64,000 nt of DNA from Falciphora oryzae (lineage: Eukaryota > Ascomycota > Sordariomycetes > Magnaporthales > Magnaporthaceae), in assembly GCA_000733355.1 (NCBI GenBank), contig JNVV01000004.1, positions 62,001 to 126,000 on the forward strand. The letters run 5' to 3'. The translations under genes and the position numbers were made by a program. Within the stretch, counting starts at the first letter, position 1; every line of letters starts with the position of its first letter. Positions 10,449 to 22,873 of this stretch are shown here, piece after piece. The notes under the pieces were generated by a model. The model was not told where the DNA came from. It made no database searches and worked only from the letters and a program-made list of their open reading frames with translations.

Positions 10449-12316
10449 GATTGCTAGGCCCTACGGGTGTTGGTTGGACGCAGAAGGAGCAAGGGAAAAC
10501 GAATGTGGCAGCCACGACACGCACGAATTGGCGATGGCTGGGTGTGCTTTGGCTGATGCAGTGCTGCTCTGCCTGGCTTCTCCTCTGCGTCGCGATGGGT
10601 GGCAGCAGAGACACGAGTCGTCGAGCGGCGCGCCATCGAGTGGCCGCCGCTTAATTATTAAAGACCGCCAGCGCACCGCCAGGCACGAGCCGGTCGGCCC
10701 GCAAGGGGCTTTCGCATTTGCCGGGTCGCGGGGCGTGCCTCTCTACCCTTGGGCCCCCTACCCGCCAACGCCCTTCCTTCAACGGCCCGCAGGGCCCCAT
10801 CGCCGCGCCTTGGAAGGCGGGCGGTGCACGGGGTTCACGACTCGGCGCCAACGGCCGCACTCATCCCAGACGGGAAACTCGTGTGATTTTGATATTGGCC
10901 CGCTCCACCTCCTCTTTCTCTCCAGCACACCTCTCTCGGCCTTTTTCGCTTTTTTTTTCTCATGCAATCTCGAGCACACCATCCGTTGCCTGCCCCCTCC
11001 CCTTGCATGTGCACGCTTTACGGTGTGGTTGGATTTCTTGGTCTGCCCCAGAGGGTAACTCGGCCTGGCCTGCCAAGGTCGGCGGGTCCAAATAGGGCAG
11101 TCCCCTCATGCTGAGGCCCACATCGGTTTCAATCGACCGGCCGTCACGGGAGAACAGCATGCATTCCCGCCCCACCACGTTGGCAGAGCGAGCCTGGGAT
11201 CTCCAGCAGGGTGTCCAAGATGGAGTCTATCGCATGGACCACGGGCAGCGACAGGCCTGCATCGTGGTCGACCCAGGGCCCATCCATCAGTAGTTTGCGT
11301 GTCCGCCCGCCGCCGAACCCACGAAACATCCCGCCACCCCCTGATGCTTGTCGGCGAACGGTTGAAGAAGCAAGTGCCTGGTCCAATGTCGCCTTATCAG
11401 ATGCCCCTGCTGTCGTCCCGGGTACATCGACCCAACGTCCAAGCCACCGGTTCGTGGACAAGCTGCCAGCAGCCCAGCTGGACAACGGTTCCTTACCCCT
11501 TTTCTGCCTTGGACTTGTGCCAATGCCCAGAACAACAAGCGAGAGAGGGGGATTTCGAAATGCTACCCTTGTGATTGCACTCGGCCCATTCCAGAACGCC
11601 CAGCAGACGGATCTGGAAAACGCAATAATCGCGTGCGAGCTTTCCACGGACTTCTCCGCCGCGGCGACAACCCGATCGCTTGGGAGCACATGGCCTGCAT
11701 GAGGGGCGCAGGGTGGTGGGTTCAACACGACGTGCCACCAACATGCAGTGACCCTTGACTCCGTCGCGTCGCTTCGCGGATGCTCTTGTTGCTTTCCACG
11801 ACCATTTGCAGCGGCTCAGTAACCACCTAGCTCGTGCTCAATGTCGAGTTGCCTGAACTGCCCAGGCCTCGGATCGGTGCGCCGGGGCTCTTCGGCCAAG
11901 GCAGACCCTGCCATGGCCGACATGAAACCCCTCTCTCACGTTGCCCTCCTCCGCACATGCCAATCTCTGCCTCTCGCACGCAGCCAGTCAGATTTTATAT
12001 CACACCCCCATGCACTGTAACCTTCCTTCTCGAGGAGCCTATCCTACTGTGCTCGGATGCTGTTCCTGCAGGACAGGGGAGGAGAGGGTGGTGGTCCCCC
12101 TGATTCGGATGACAGCGAGGCTTGTGTCTTGTTGCTTCTCTGGACGCTCCCCAACCTCGCCCGATGTAAGTATCCGTGTATATCTGGACTGATAATCACC
12201 CTTCCCTTCGGCCCTGGCCGGTCCTTAGCCTCCCACCGCATCCCGAGACTCCACGAACGGCCCGCCGCCGGGCCTGCAAGCCCGACGACCCATCGCACCC
12301 ACAGGCCCCGCAAGCA
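10449..12316. other. Long intergenic region, 1.87 kb
   Basis: Lies between divergently oriented genes. Open frames here (for example on the minus strand near 11144-11728) have no recognisable domain and look like non-coding GC-rich sequence. No RNA gene or repeat was found. Confidence 0.5.
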
Positions 12317-14012
12317 ATGAGCACGGCTGACAACGTGCCCCTTGGGCCTCCTGGGCCGCCGGGCTCGCCTGGACCGCCTGGACCGCCGCCTGTCTTCCCT
12401 TCTGAATATGTCGCTGCCAGCAATGCCGCCAGGATCGTGGGCATTGTCGGTCTCTTCCATGTCCTGGCCTTCACCTCCGTTGCCTTGCGGACATATGTTC
12501 GGGTGTTCATGGTCAAGGCTTTCGGGGTAGATGACGGCATCATCATCGCCACCGTCCTACTCGCTCTTGCCTCGTGGATATGTCTGATCCTGCAGGTTCC
12601 CTATGGCCTTGGCCGACATGGCCTGACCATCCCGCCCCAGGACAGGGTCAAGTTCGAGCAGATCACTTTCTGGAAAACAGTTCTCTCGGATGGGGTGGCG
12701 CTCGGGCTGCTTAGGATCTCTATGGCCATCAGCCTGCTGCGGCTCAAGAAGGACCTGGCCTGGTATCGATGGTCTCTTTACGGAGTTATGGGCATGTATT
12801 CCCTCCACGGGGGAACATTGTGCTTGTCACGTTCCGGCTTTTCTCGTATTCGCTAATCATGCCAGTTTTGCCTCTAGCATTTGTGGTCTTGTACTCCACC
12901 CAGGCCATCACCTGGCTGTTTGTATACTGCACGCCATTCTCCGGGTGGTGGGAGTTCCAGTGGATGAACCCGTTCGATCCGAGGTGCCATGACTTCAGCA
13001 TCTTTGTCAACCTTGTGTACTGGAACGTTTGTATGCTGCCCCGCTTCCAGCGAGGATTGGTCTGAACATGGTCCCAAGCTAATCCGTACAAACCATCTCG
13101 TCTAGCCTGTCACATCTTCACCGACGTCCTCCTTGGAACGCTGCCGATCCCCATAATCTGGGGCTTGAAGATGAAGCTGCGTGTCAAGCTCTATGTTATT
13201 GGCATCCTCAACCTTGGGTACTTGTAAGTGTTTCCCGGGCCCGCAGTAAAAAGGGGCTGGAACTCCGGGATTCTTTACTCATGCGTTTCTTTGGACCTTT
13301 AGTGCTATCCTGATGGGGGTTCTCAAGGCTGTCTTTATGCTTACGACAGGCGGAGATCCAGACCAGACTTTGTAAGTGGCGTGGCTACCTCCTTTTTCCG
13401 GACCGCCCGGAGGCACGGAGAGTCGAGGCTAACGACAAGCTCTGTTACAGCGACTACTGGGTTCACTTTTGGCAAAAGTAAGTCATGTGGCGCTTCCCCT
13501 GCCCATGTGGTGGCTGCCGACATGCTAACTCGTCGATTGACAGCCTCCAACTCAACATCGGTATCATCGCCGCATGCGCATCGTTCCTCAAGCCGCTGCT
13601 CGGGCGCGTGCTAAAGCTCAACTCGACAGCAGACCGGCGCGGCTACTACAGCCAGCAGTACAAAGTCAGCGGAGGGCGGGCCGGCGTGGGGACGGGCACC
13701 ATCGGCAGCGGCGGCGGCACTCGCAATCGGGCCCGGGCGGATGGTACCGTGTCTGGCTTAGACGACGATGTGGAGCTGGAGGACAACATGGACAAGTCCG
13801 CAGGCACAACCGCCCACACGCGGGAGCAGCTGTATCCGTCACGGGCAGACGCAGGCGTGGGCAACCTGGCGGCGACGCGCGTGGAAGCAAGCAGGGGTCG
13901 GCAGGGGGCGCCGTCGCCGGCAACGAGCATGGACATGATACTGGGAGCGGGCGCGGAGGACGGGGCGATCAGTTACACGAGGACGTTTAGCGTCAAGTAC
14001 AGCAACAAGTGA
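12317..14012 (+). CDS. Rhodopsin-fold integral membrane protein (Pth11-like family), six exons
   Basis: Multi-TM fungal membrane protein of the family related to Pth11-type receptors, about 436 residues. My exon model is 12317..12791, 12878..13030, 13106..13223, 13303..13371, 13451..13477 and 13544..14012. Introns 2-5 have clean GTATGC/GTAAGT donors and YAG acceptors, and phases agree. Intron 1 only fits the frame if the donor is GC (GCATGT at 12792); the acceptor may be 12865 or 12877. Family features are AFGVDDGIIIATVLLA after TM2, YGLGRH, the CHIFTDVLLGTLPIPIIWGL helix and a variable hydrophilic tail. There is no CFEM domain. Oddly, the N-terminus carries a collagen-like Gly-Pro-Pro run (residues about 10-24). 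A ligand cannot be predicted. Confidence 0.78.
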
Positions 14013-14636
14013 TGGGCTATGCTGACGGGAAGAGGACATATAAATGATGGGATTGTTGTATCAGTGGGGGGAGGAGCCGGTGAAAACAGGACCAGGGTCT
14101 GATCCCCCGCTTGCATTATACCAATTGATTCCTGTTGGTGCGTCTAAAGTGACGAGAATCGGTTGTTCACATCGTGGAAAAACGATAGAGGTCGTTTCCG
14201 AATGAGGAAGGTCGCTCACTGCCGCGAGCCGTTCTTTGATGGGCTGCTGGCCGTTGATTCGTTGTCGGTGCGAGTCGCCGAAGGAGAACCCCGCCCTCAC
14301 TGTCGGGTACATGTCCAGTCCGGTGCAGCCTGCGTGCTGACGCTGACGCGACACAAACTCATGTTCCCCTCTTCCGGTTCCACGCACAATCCCCAGCCTT
14401 CCCGTTTTCTCCTTTCTGCACAACCCACCGAACATCTTGATAGACCAGGCGTCGGCCCGAACATGGGGCCCCTGGGCCCAGCAGCCATTGGATGTCGGGC
14501 CCTGCATGAGGCAGCGAGCTGACGGGGTACATGTATTTATGTCGGCCGTGTCCGCGTCCGCCAATGCTGCTGACGGCAAGGAGACACCCTCAAGCTCTCG
14601 GCCGCCCTCCTTGGCTTGCTTGATCCAACGACAGCC
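14013..14636. other. Intergenic, 624 bp (dpp5 promoter side)
   Basis: Contains the 3' flank of the rhodopsin-fold gene and the upstream region of the peptidase gene. No clear motif beyond an AT-rich patch near 14530 was recognised. Confidence 0.4.
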
Positions 14637-16911
14637 ATGCATCTCCGCACGAGCACCCTGGCGGCCACGGCCCTCGCGGCCGTCCTGCCCGCGGCGGCCA
14701 TCAGCCCGCAGCAGATGCTCTCGGCGCCGCGCTATGGCACCGCCCACGCGAACCCCTCGGGCGAGTACGCCCTCTACACGGCCAACCAGTACTCGTTCGA
14801 GTCGGCCAAGCGGACGACCTGGTGGAACCTCCTCAACCTGCAGACTGGGAACGTCACACTCTGGCACAGTACCACCTCGGACCTCTCCGAGGTCGTCTTT
14901 GTCGGTCCCACCAGCACCAGCATCCTGTACCTCAACGGCACCAGCCTGTACTCGGCCGATCTGCTGTCGCTCGGGTCTGCCGCCAAGGTCGCCTCGCTCC
15001 CAGGGCCCTTTTCCGGCTTGAAGGTCGCACGCACATCCTCGGGCGATGTGCGCTTCCTGGTGACCGCCAAGGCCTACCCTAACGGAACTGTGTACGACGA
15101 GGAGGCTGCCGCTACCCCAAAGAGCACCGCCAGGATCTACAACTCCATCTATCCCCGCCACTGGGTAAGCTCAACGCATAAAGCCAAAACTAGATCCCAG
15201 TATCACTGAGACACTCACAATCCACAGGATGTCTGGCTCTCGCCCGAGAAGAACGCCGTGTTTGGCGGCACCCTCAAAGCAGGCAACGGCTCGTCCCTCG
15301 CCTTCGACGGCAAGCTGACCAACTACGTCACGGGCATCTGCAACGTCACCTGCGCCGAGAGCCCCTACGACCAGGGCGGCCCCGGCGACTACGAGCTCTC
15401 GCCCGACGGCAGCAAGGTCGCCTTCATGACCAAGGACATCCACCTGCCGCTGGCCAACTTCACCAGCACCCAGATCTACCTGGTCCCCTTTGAGGGCACG
15501 GCCAAGGATGCCGTTCCCATCAACCCCCGCGGCGGCAGCGCTTTCCCCGACGCCCAGGGCGCGTCCTCGTCCCCCGTCTTCTCCCCCGACAGCTCCAAGA
15601 TTGCGTACCTGCAGATGAACGGCATCGACTACGAGGCGGACCGCACCATCATCTACGTCGCCGACGTCTCTGGGAGCCCGAGCTCGGGGGCCTTCAATAT
15701 CAGCAAAGTTGCCGGTGACTGGGACAGGGCTCCTGGATCAATCGTGTGGTCGCGTAACGGGGAGACACTCTTCGTCGACGCCGCCGACCTCGCTCGGACG
15801 AGGGTTTTTGCAGTGCCCATCAGCGCTGAGGCGTCGTACAAGCCTGCCAACGTGACGGACGAGGGCTCAGTTTCCGCTTTCGAGGTGCTCCCCGACGGGC
15901 GGCTGCTGGTGTCAGACTCCAAGATCTGGTCGAGCCGCGACATCTACAGCACCACCACCAGCGGGAACCCCGAGATCCGCGCCTACTTCCGCTCCAACGA
16001 GGCCGACGCGGAGCTCAAGGGGCTCGGCCCGCAGGACGTGTCCGAGTTCTACTACTCGACCAACACGTCCGAGATCAAGCAGCAGGCCTGGATCGTGTAC
16101 CCGGCGGGCTTCCAGCGCGACAAGAAGTACCCGCTCGCCTTCATCACGCACGGCGGGCCGCAGGGCGCGCACGCCAACTCGTGGAGCACGCGCTGGAACT
16201 TCAAGGTCTGGGCGGACCAGGGCTACGTGGTGATCGCGCCAAACCCGACCGCGTCGACGGGCTTCGGCCAGAACCTGACGGACGCGGTGCAGGGCCGCTG
16301 GGGCAGCTACCCGTACTGGGACCTGGTGCACGCCTGGAAGTACGTCAACGAGACGCTGGACTATGTCGACACGTCGCGGGGCATCGAGGCGGGCGCGTCG
16401 TTTGGCGGCTACATGACCAACTGGTGAGGAGACTCCTTTCGCGAGACGCCGGCATCTGCTGACACAAGCACGTTCAACAAACAGGATGCAAGGGCACGAG
16501 ATGGGCCGCTGGTTCAAGGCACTAGTCACACACGACGGCAGCACGTCGACGCTAAACCAGTACGCCAGCGAGGAGCTGTGGTTCATGAACCACGACTTCC
16601 GGGGCCAGTTCAACGAGACGGGACTCAAGGAGGGGTCGCCGTACTACGACTGGAACCCGCTGCTGCACGTAGACAAGTGGGCGACGCCGCACCTTGTGGT
16701 GCACAACGACCTCGACTTCCGCCTGCCCGTGTCGGAGGGCATCCTCCTGTTTAATATGTTGCAGGTCAAGGGCGTGCCCAGCAAGTTCCTCAACTTCCCC
16801 GACGAGAACCACTGGGTGCTCAAGCCCGAGAACAGCCTGGTGTGGCACACGGAGATCTTCAAGTGGATTAACTATTACAGCGGCATCAGCAGCGCCACGA
16901 GTCCGTATTAG
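14637..16911 (+). CDS. dpp5: Dipeptidyl-peptidase 5, secreted S9 serine peptidase
   Basis: Secreted prolyl-oligopeptidase-family (S9C) peptidase that removes N-terminal dipeptides from extracellular peptides. Exons 14637..15164, 15228..16423 and 16485..16911 give 716 residues, the usual DPP5 length. A signal peptide (LAATALAAVLPAAA) precedes a seven-bladed propeller region with repeated SPDGSKVAFMTKD/SPDSSKIAYLQ motifs. The C-terminal alpha/beta-hydrolase domain contains HGGPQGA (oxyanion region), GASFGGYMTNW (nucleophile S567), HNDLDFRLP (D652) and DENHW (H684). Intron 2 splits the TGG codon just after the catalytic motif. Many NxT/S sites fit a glycosylated exoenzyme. It takes part in external protein use and is a known antigen in relatives such as Aspergillus. 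Confidence 0.95.
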
Positions 16912-17555
16912 AGCTGTGTAGTAATGAATGATATTACTATGTATCTCTTAGGAACAGTTGGATCTAATGTGTGCTGGCTGGAGATATCCAAGTAATTGGT
17001 AGATATACTAGAGATATCCGCCTGGTGAGACGTCGTCGGCTTGCCACCTCTCATACCGTGAATCCATAATCCAAATATTTAATGCAGCGATCTTGACATA
17101 GACTTTGTACAGTAAAGAAGGAAAAAGAGCCAGCCAGAATACCAAGCCGATGCCCAACTTGTGGCTTGATACTCTTTTTGCCTCGAAATTTACCACAGGC
17201 GTCCCGGTCTGTCGTGCTGCTTGGTAAGCGCGAGGGTGTCGACGGATCCGAACAGCGCGGCTCGGCGAGTTCGGTTGCACCTGCTCGGCACTGAGCTCGG
17301 CCTTCGCGCTCGATTAATAATAACCTACGCCGGACTTGGAGCCGGACTGGCGGACGACGGCGCTAGGCGGGAGCACCTTTTTAATAGGCCGCCCGGCTGG
17401 TGCTCTCTGCTGCCTCGAGTTTCGTCATTCTGCATGTGCTTTCCCTCGTCTCTATTTTCCTACCCACTTCCCAGCAGTGTCTAGTACTAGACGAAATCAT
17501 CGAACCATCCCCTATCACTTCTCGAAAAACAAGGGTACAGCCAAAGACCATATCA
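16912..17555. other. Intergenic, 644 bp
   Basis: An AT-rich 3' flank of dpp5 is followed by a pyrimidine-rich leader of the next gene. No gene is seen. Confidence 0.5.
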
Positions 17556-18151
17556 ATGTCGAACGCCAAGATCCCCGTCATCACCACAGGCAGGGGAGAG
17601 CAGATAGGAAAGCCGGTCATCGACCTGCTGCTGCCCGAGATCGAAGGTACGGCGCAGGCGCTTCATCGATGTTGGAGATGCAACTCAATTATTGCATACA
17701 TCATTTCGGCGTCAATGCCCTACACGTCCCAGACCGGTCGAGGCCCAGCTGACCAAGACCCCACGCAGTCATCCACTTCACCCTCGCTGAGGCCATCGAC
17801 AGGGAGCTCCCGCTGTTGCTCAAGGGCGAGCAGCCGGACCCCAAGAGCAGCTCCCTCGCGTCGGGCCGCTGGGAGTCTGGTCCACCGGTGGCGTTGCTGC
17901 TGGGCGGCGCGTACGACGATGCTGCCATTCAGAGCCTGCGCCAGTCGCTTGGCCTCGTTGGCGCAAGCGATGCCGAGCCGGCCACCGCTTCGAGCATCCC
18001 CTGGATCCGGATTGACAGCAAAAAGTCCACCATTAGCCCCATGACGCCCGAGTATCCTGCCGACGTGGCCAGGCGCTTCAAGGAGGTCGTGCTGAAGCTG
18101 CATGCCGAGGGGAAGCTGGGGACCAAGGACAATAGCGTGTACGCTGTGTGA
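17556..18151 (+). CDS. Small conserved-looking hypothetical protein, 157 residues
   Basis: Exons 17556..17646 and 17769..18151, with a 122-bp GTACGG...CGCAG intron in phase 1; the joined sequence reads LLPEIEVIHFTLAEAID smoothly. The N-terminus (KIPVITTGRGEQIGKPVID) and the alternating hydrophobic/charged pattern (PPVALLLGGAYDDAAIQSL) suggest an alpha/beta Rossmann-like fold, but there is no complete glycine-rich dinucleotide motif. I do not recognise the family and infer no function. No signal peptide or membrane segment is seen. The C-terminus (YPADVARRFKEVVLKLHAEGKLG) is helical. Confidence 0.7.
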
Positions 18152-18763
18152 TCGACGGGGGACAATTAAACAAGTCCGGGGGTGTTGGTCAGGATCCTGA
18201 GAAGAATCAATTCCATGTTATTGCACCCAATTCTGTTCCTCGGCGCATTGTGCACGTGGGCAATCGACCAGCAGCGAAAGCAATGTTCGGCCTGCCTGTT
18301 CAAGCTAGAGCCTCACGCATGGCGACTTGAATCCATGACGAGAGCAAGCGACTAGCAGTTTGCGGGTGGTGATGATGCACTGCATCGGCGATCGGCGCAG
18401 CAGAGTGTAAGTGGGACAATCGATCCCAATCCATTGGGTCCAGTGCAGGTGGGCCGCCCAGCGACCGCAGGTGGCCCGTGTACCTGCCCGCTTTTGGAGA
18501 GGCTGCGCTGGGCGGCAGGAAGGAGCGGCTTGTGGCGGTCGGAAACGAAATTGTATAACCAGGCTGATGGAGTCAATTGACAATCGACGGGCAGGCAGGC
18601 AGGCAGCAGGCAGGCAGGCGCCCACGCAGCGCAGCCGGAAGAAACGTTCGGCTCTCTTGAATCAACTGCTGCCGTCGCGAATGCCCGCGCGCCGCCCTTC
18701 CCCCTCGTCGCCGCTGAGTCGCTCGCCGCCGCCATTGCAGGCCGGCCCCAAGGCATCTTGGGC
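18152..18763. repeat. Intergenic, with a CAGG-type microsatellite at about 18590-18621
   Basis: 612-bp region upstream of the histidine kinase. A run of GGCA/CAGG units (about seven, one interrupted) spans roughly 18590-18621. The remainder is the C-rich leader of the kinase gene. No other feature was seen. Confidence 0.55.
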
Positions 18764-21700
18764 ATGGACCCGTCCACCCCAGCAGACCGCCTGCCCCCGA
18801 CCAGCGCCTGCGAGGACCCCGCCGACGAGCTGGCCGCGCTGTCCATCCGCGACGTCCTCGACGCCGACTCGCGCCCGACCTTTGTGCTCGACCTCGACCC
18901 CGACGAGGACCTTCCTGCCGCCCCCGGCCCCAAGCCCGTCAAGCCCATCGTCCCCGTCTTCTGCAATGCCGCCCTGCGCCAGCACGAGCGCCTGTTCGAC
19001 GGCCTGGTCGGCCCCGACGCCACAGGCCTGCCCTACCCTGCCGCCGCCGACGCCCCCATAGTGCCGCCCGCCACCTACGGCGACTTCCGCCGCTGGGCCA
19101 CCGGCGTCACCCCCCACGACGACTCCAAGGACGTGTTCCCGCTCTCCTTCCTCTACGCCGGCCTGCTGTGGACCGGCTCCACCGTCCGCCAGCGCTGGCG
19201 CCTGATCAGCGGCAGCCGCCTGTGGCGCGCCGACAGCAATCTGCTCGGTCTGTCCGCGGGCGTCTCGCGCAACCACAGCTCGAACCACCACTCCCACGAT
19301 GCCGCCACCACTCCGACTGGCCCCCAGCCCGCCCGCACCCAGCCGCCGCCGCCGCCGCCGCCCTCGGACAAGCTTGCCCCCCTGACGGCCCGGAAGCCCC
19401 CGACCGCCACCGACAGCACCAGCCCGACTCCCCGCGCCGCGAACTCGACCTCGGCCACTCTCCTCGACCGCCCTCCCACTGCGCCGTCGTCGACGCTCGT
19501 GTCATCGTCTACCAAGCATCTGCCAAAAGCCTACTTCGGAGGTAGCACGCCCGAGGGGAGCTCCAATGACACAGGTAGTACCTCGATCGGCGGGCGGTCC
19601 ATCACGCTGTCGTCGCCCGACAAGGCCGTGGCAGACTGGACGAAGCCCAACCCGCGCGGAGTGCTGTCGGATCACCAGAAGTTTGCCCGCTCCATCGACT
19701 GGGCCGCCACGCCGCTGGGCGCCATGGAGAGCTGGTCGCCCGAGTTCCGCCAGGCCGCCAATCTGTGTCTCAGCAACCCGTTCCCGGCCGCGCTCTTCTG
19801 GGGCAGCGAGCTGACCATGCTGTACAACGAGGCCTACGCGAGCGAGGTGGCCGGCACCAAGCACCCGTCGCTCATGGGCACCGGCTTCTCGGGCCCCTTT
19901 GCCGAGATCTGGGACTACGCCGGCCCCATCTTCGCCGAGTGTGCGCGCACCGGCATCAGCGTGCGCAAGGAGAACGACTGCCTGATCCTCCATCGCGACG
20001 GCCTGATGCTCGAGACGTTTTATTCGTGGGCCTTTGTGCCGCTCTACGGCGGCACCAACCGCATCCTCGGCTTCTACAACGCGCCCTTCAGCACCACCCA
20101 GACCGTGCTCAACCAGCGCTGGCTGCAGACAATCAACCGCCTGGGCAGCCACACCGCCCACGCAAAGTCGGTCAAGCAGTTTTGGCGCCTCGTGCTTGAG
20201 GCGCTCGAGGAGAATGTCCACGACGTGCCCTTCGCACTGCTCTACTCGCTTGGCGACATCGAGGAGGCCGAGAACTCGTCCACTTCGTCCGGCAGCACCC
20301 TGTCGCTCAAGTCCTGCCACCTCGAGGGCTCCATCGCTGTGCCGCGGAACCACCCGGCCGCCCCGCAGCAGCTGGACCTGAAGCGCAGCCGCGAGGGCTT
20401 CGTGCCGTCCTTCCGCGAAGCCATGCGCACTCGCGAGCCCACGCTGCTGCACACTCGCGACGGCACTCTGCCCGAGGCCATGCTTGAGGGCATCGACTGG
20501 CGCGGCTTCGGCGACCCCTGCCGCGAGGCCATCATTTTCCCCGTCCGCCCCACCAACGGCGACGTCGTCCTCGCCTTCCTGGTCCTGGGCGTAAACCCGC
20601 GCCGGCCTTACGACGACCCTTACAAGTCTTTTATCGCCACTCTGAACCGCCAGCTCGCCACCTCGCTGGCTTCGGTCATCCTGTTTGAAGACGAGGTTCG
20701 GCGCAGTCGCAATGCCGCCGAGACGGCCGCACTCGAGCGCGAGCAGCTTACCGAGCAGCTAACCCTGCAGGCCAGCCGACTGCGCCGCATGACGGAGCTC
20801 TCGCCGCTGGGCATGTTCCTCATCAGCCCCGACGGCGTGCTGCGCGAGGCCAACGACCGCTTCTTCGAGATGACGGACCACCCGCGCGAGAGCCAGTACG
20901 AGTACGAGATGTCATGGATGGACTTCATCATCGAGTCCAGCGTCGAAACCATGGAGGGCGGCTGGCGCCGACTTATCCAGAACCAGGTGCCCTGGTCCGG
21001 CGAGCTGCAACTAAAAAAGCGATCGCCCGCACAGTCGCCTGTGAACCTGCACGGCGAGTCCATCGACTACTGGGTCCTCCTCAACGCTCACCCAGAGTTC
21101 GCCTCGGACGGCACCCTGCGCTCCATTATGGGCTCCATCACCGACATCTCGCATCTCAAATGGGCCCAAGGCCTGCAGCACCGCCAGCTGCAGGAGGCCG
21201 AGGAGACGCGCCGCCAGCAGAACGAGTTTATAGATATCACGTCGGTCAGTATACAACATGGAACACCTTCCTGGACGGGAGAGTAGACAGAAGGCTAACA
21301 CCTTGTGCAGCACGAGATGCGAAACCCGCTCAGCGCTATTCTGCAGTGCGCCGACGACATCTCGTCGGCCCTGGCCGAGGGGCGAGCTAAAGGCCCGCCC
21401 CCAGCCGATGTTATCGACTCGTGCGTCGAGGCAGCCCACACCATCGCGCTCTGCGTCCAGCACCAAAAGTCCATCGTCGACGACATCTTGACCATTTCCA
21501 AGCTTGACTCCAACCTGCTGCTCATCACGCCCGTGCCCACGCAGCCGCTCACCATCCTCCGGCGCGCCGTCAAGATGTTCGACCCCGAGCTTCAGGCCAA
21601 GCAGATCGAGGTCCAGGTCGAGACGCACCCGCGCTTCCGCGAGCTGGCTGTCGACTGGGTCACGGTCGATCCCAGCCGTGTGCTGCAGGTCTTGATCAAC

Positions 21701-22873
21701 CTGATGACCAACGCCATCAAGTTCACCGCGCCCGTCAGCGGCAGGCGCCTCATCACGGTCGGGGTCGGCGCCTCGCTCGATCCGCCCGACGCGAGCCAGA
21801 TCCGCGCCGACTTCCAGTATGTGCCCTCCAAGACGGGCAACGTCGACATCACGGCATCGGAGGAATGGGGCAGCGGCGAGGTGCTGTATATCAACTTCCA
21901 GGTCCAGGACACGGGCTGTGGGCTTAGCGAGGCCGAGAAGCAAATGCTCTTCCAGCGCTTTAAGCAGGCCTCGCCCCGCACCCACGCCCAGTACGGCGGC
22001 AGCGGGCTCGGACTCTTCATCTCCAAGCGCCTCGCCGAGCTCCACGGCGGCCAGATTGGCGTCGCCTCCGAGGCCGGCCAGGGCAGCTTGTTTGGCTTCT
22101 TCGTCCAGGCCAAAAAACTCCCGCGGCGCCCATCGCAGCTCGGCCCATTACTGGTTGGGGAATCCCCATCATCGCTCACGCAAGAAAAGCAGCAGCAGAA
22201 CGACGAACAACAGCAGCGTCTCCCGATCGAGCATCACCTCGGCGCCGATCCGTCGTCGCTTCACAGCTTGCAGATGACGCCTCAGCGCCAAGACTTTGCG
22301 TCCATCGGAGGCCCAGCCGCCAGCCTGGTGGCGACAAAGGCGTTCTCGACGGTCGCCGTGACCGCGGCAGGCAGCAATATCGCCGCCAGGGTCTCCACCA
22401 TGAGGTCTGCGACGGCCGCCACCGTAGGAGTGCCGGCCAAGGACATGCACATCCTTGTCGTCGAAGACAACCTGATCAACCAAAAGGTGCTGGTCACGCA
22501 GCTGCGCAAGGCCGGCTGCACCGTTCACACGGCCAACGACGGCCTCGAGGCCCTAGCCTTCCTCGACACCACCAACTTCCGGGTGCGGACGGCCGACGAC
22601 CCCGGGGGCGGCGAGGGCCAGGGCCACCACCTGTCCATCATCCTGATGGACCTCGAGATGCCCAACATGGACGGCCTGACGTGCGTGTCGGAGATCCGCA
22701 AGATGGAAGCTGACGGCCGCATTGGGCGGCACGTACCCGTCATCGCCGTGACGGCCAACGTGCGCGACGAGCAGATGGCCAAGGCGCGGAGCAGCGGTAT
22801 GGACGACGTAGTCTCCAAGCCCTTTAGGATACCAGAGCTACTCGCCAAGGTGAACAAGCTGTTGACAGCTTAG
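18764..22873 (+). CDS. Hybrid histidine kinase with PAS, HisKA, HATPase and receiver domains
   Basis: Sensor kinase that autophosphorylates a histidine and passes the phosphate to its own receiver aspartate, normally upstream of Ypd1 and the response regulators. Exons 18764..21244 and 21311..22873, 1347 residues. Order: disordered Ser/Thr/Pro linker (about 180-300, with a run of eight prolines), a PAS/GAF-like sensory region from WAATPLGAMESWSPEF (about 310-600), a second PAS domain (ELSPLGMFLISPDGVLREAN, about 675-790), and the H-box SHEMRNPLSAIL with phospho-accepting H828, the first codon of exon 2. Then come the N-box LINLMTNAIKF, G-boxes DTGCGL and GGSGLGLFISKRL, and a receiver with ILMDLEMPNMDG (D1274) and the conserved KPF lysine. 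No TM segment is present, so it is likely a soluble sensor. The signal is unknown and I do not assign a numbered fungal class. Confidence 0.93.

Noticed and set aside
11144..11728. Minus-strand open frame of 194 codons
   Set aside because: No domain, poor codon bias and no splice or start context; typical GC-rich background.
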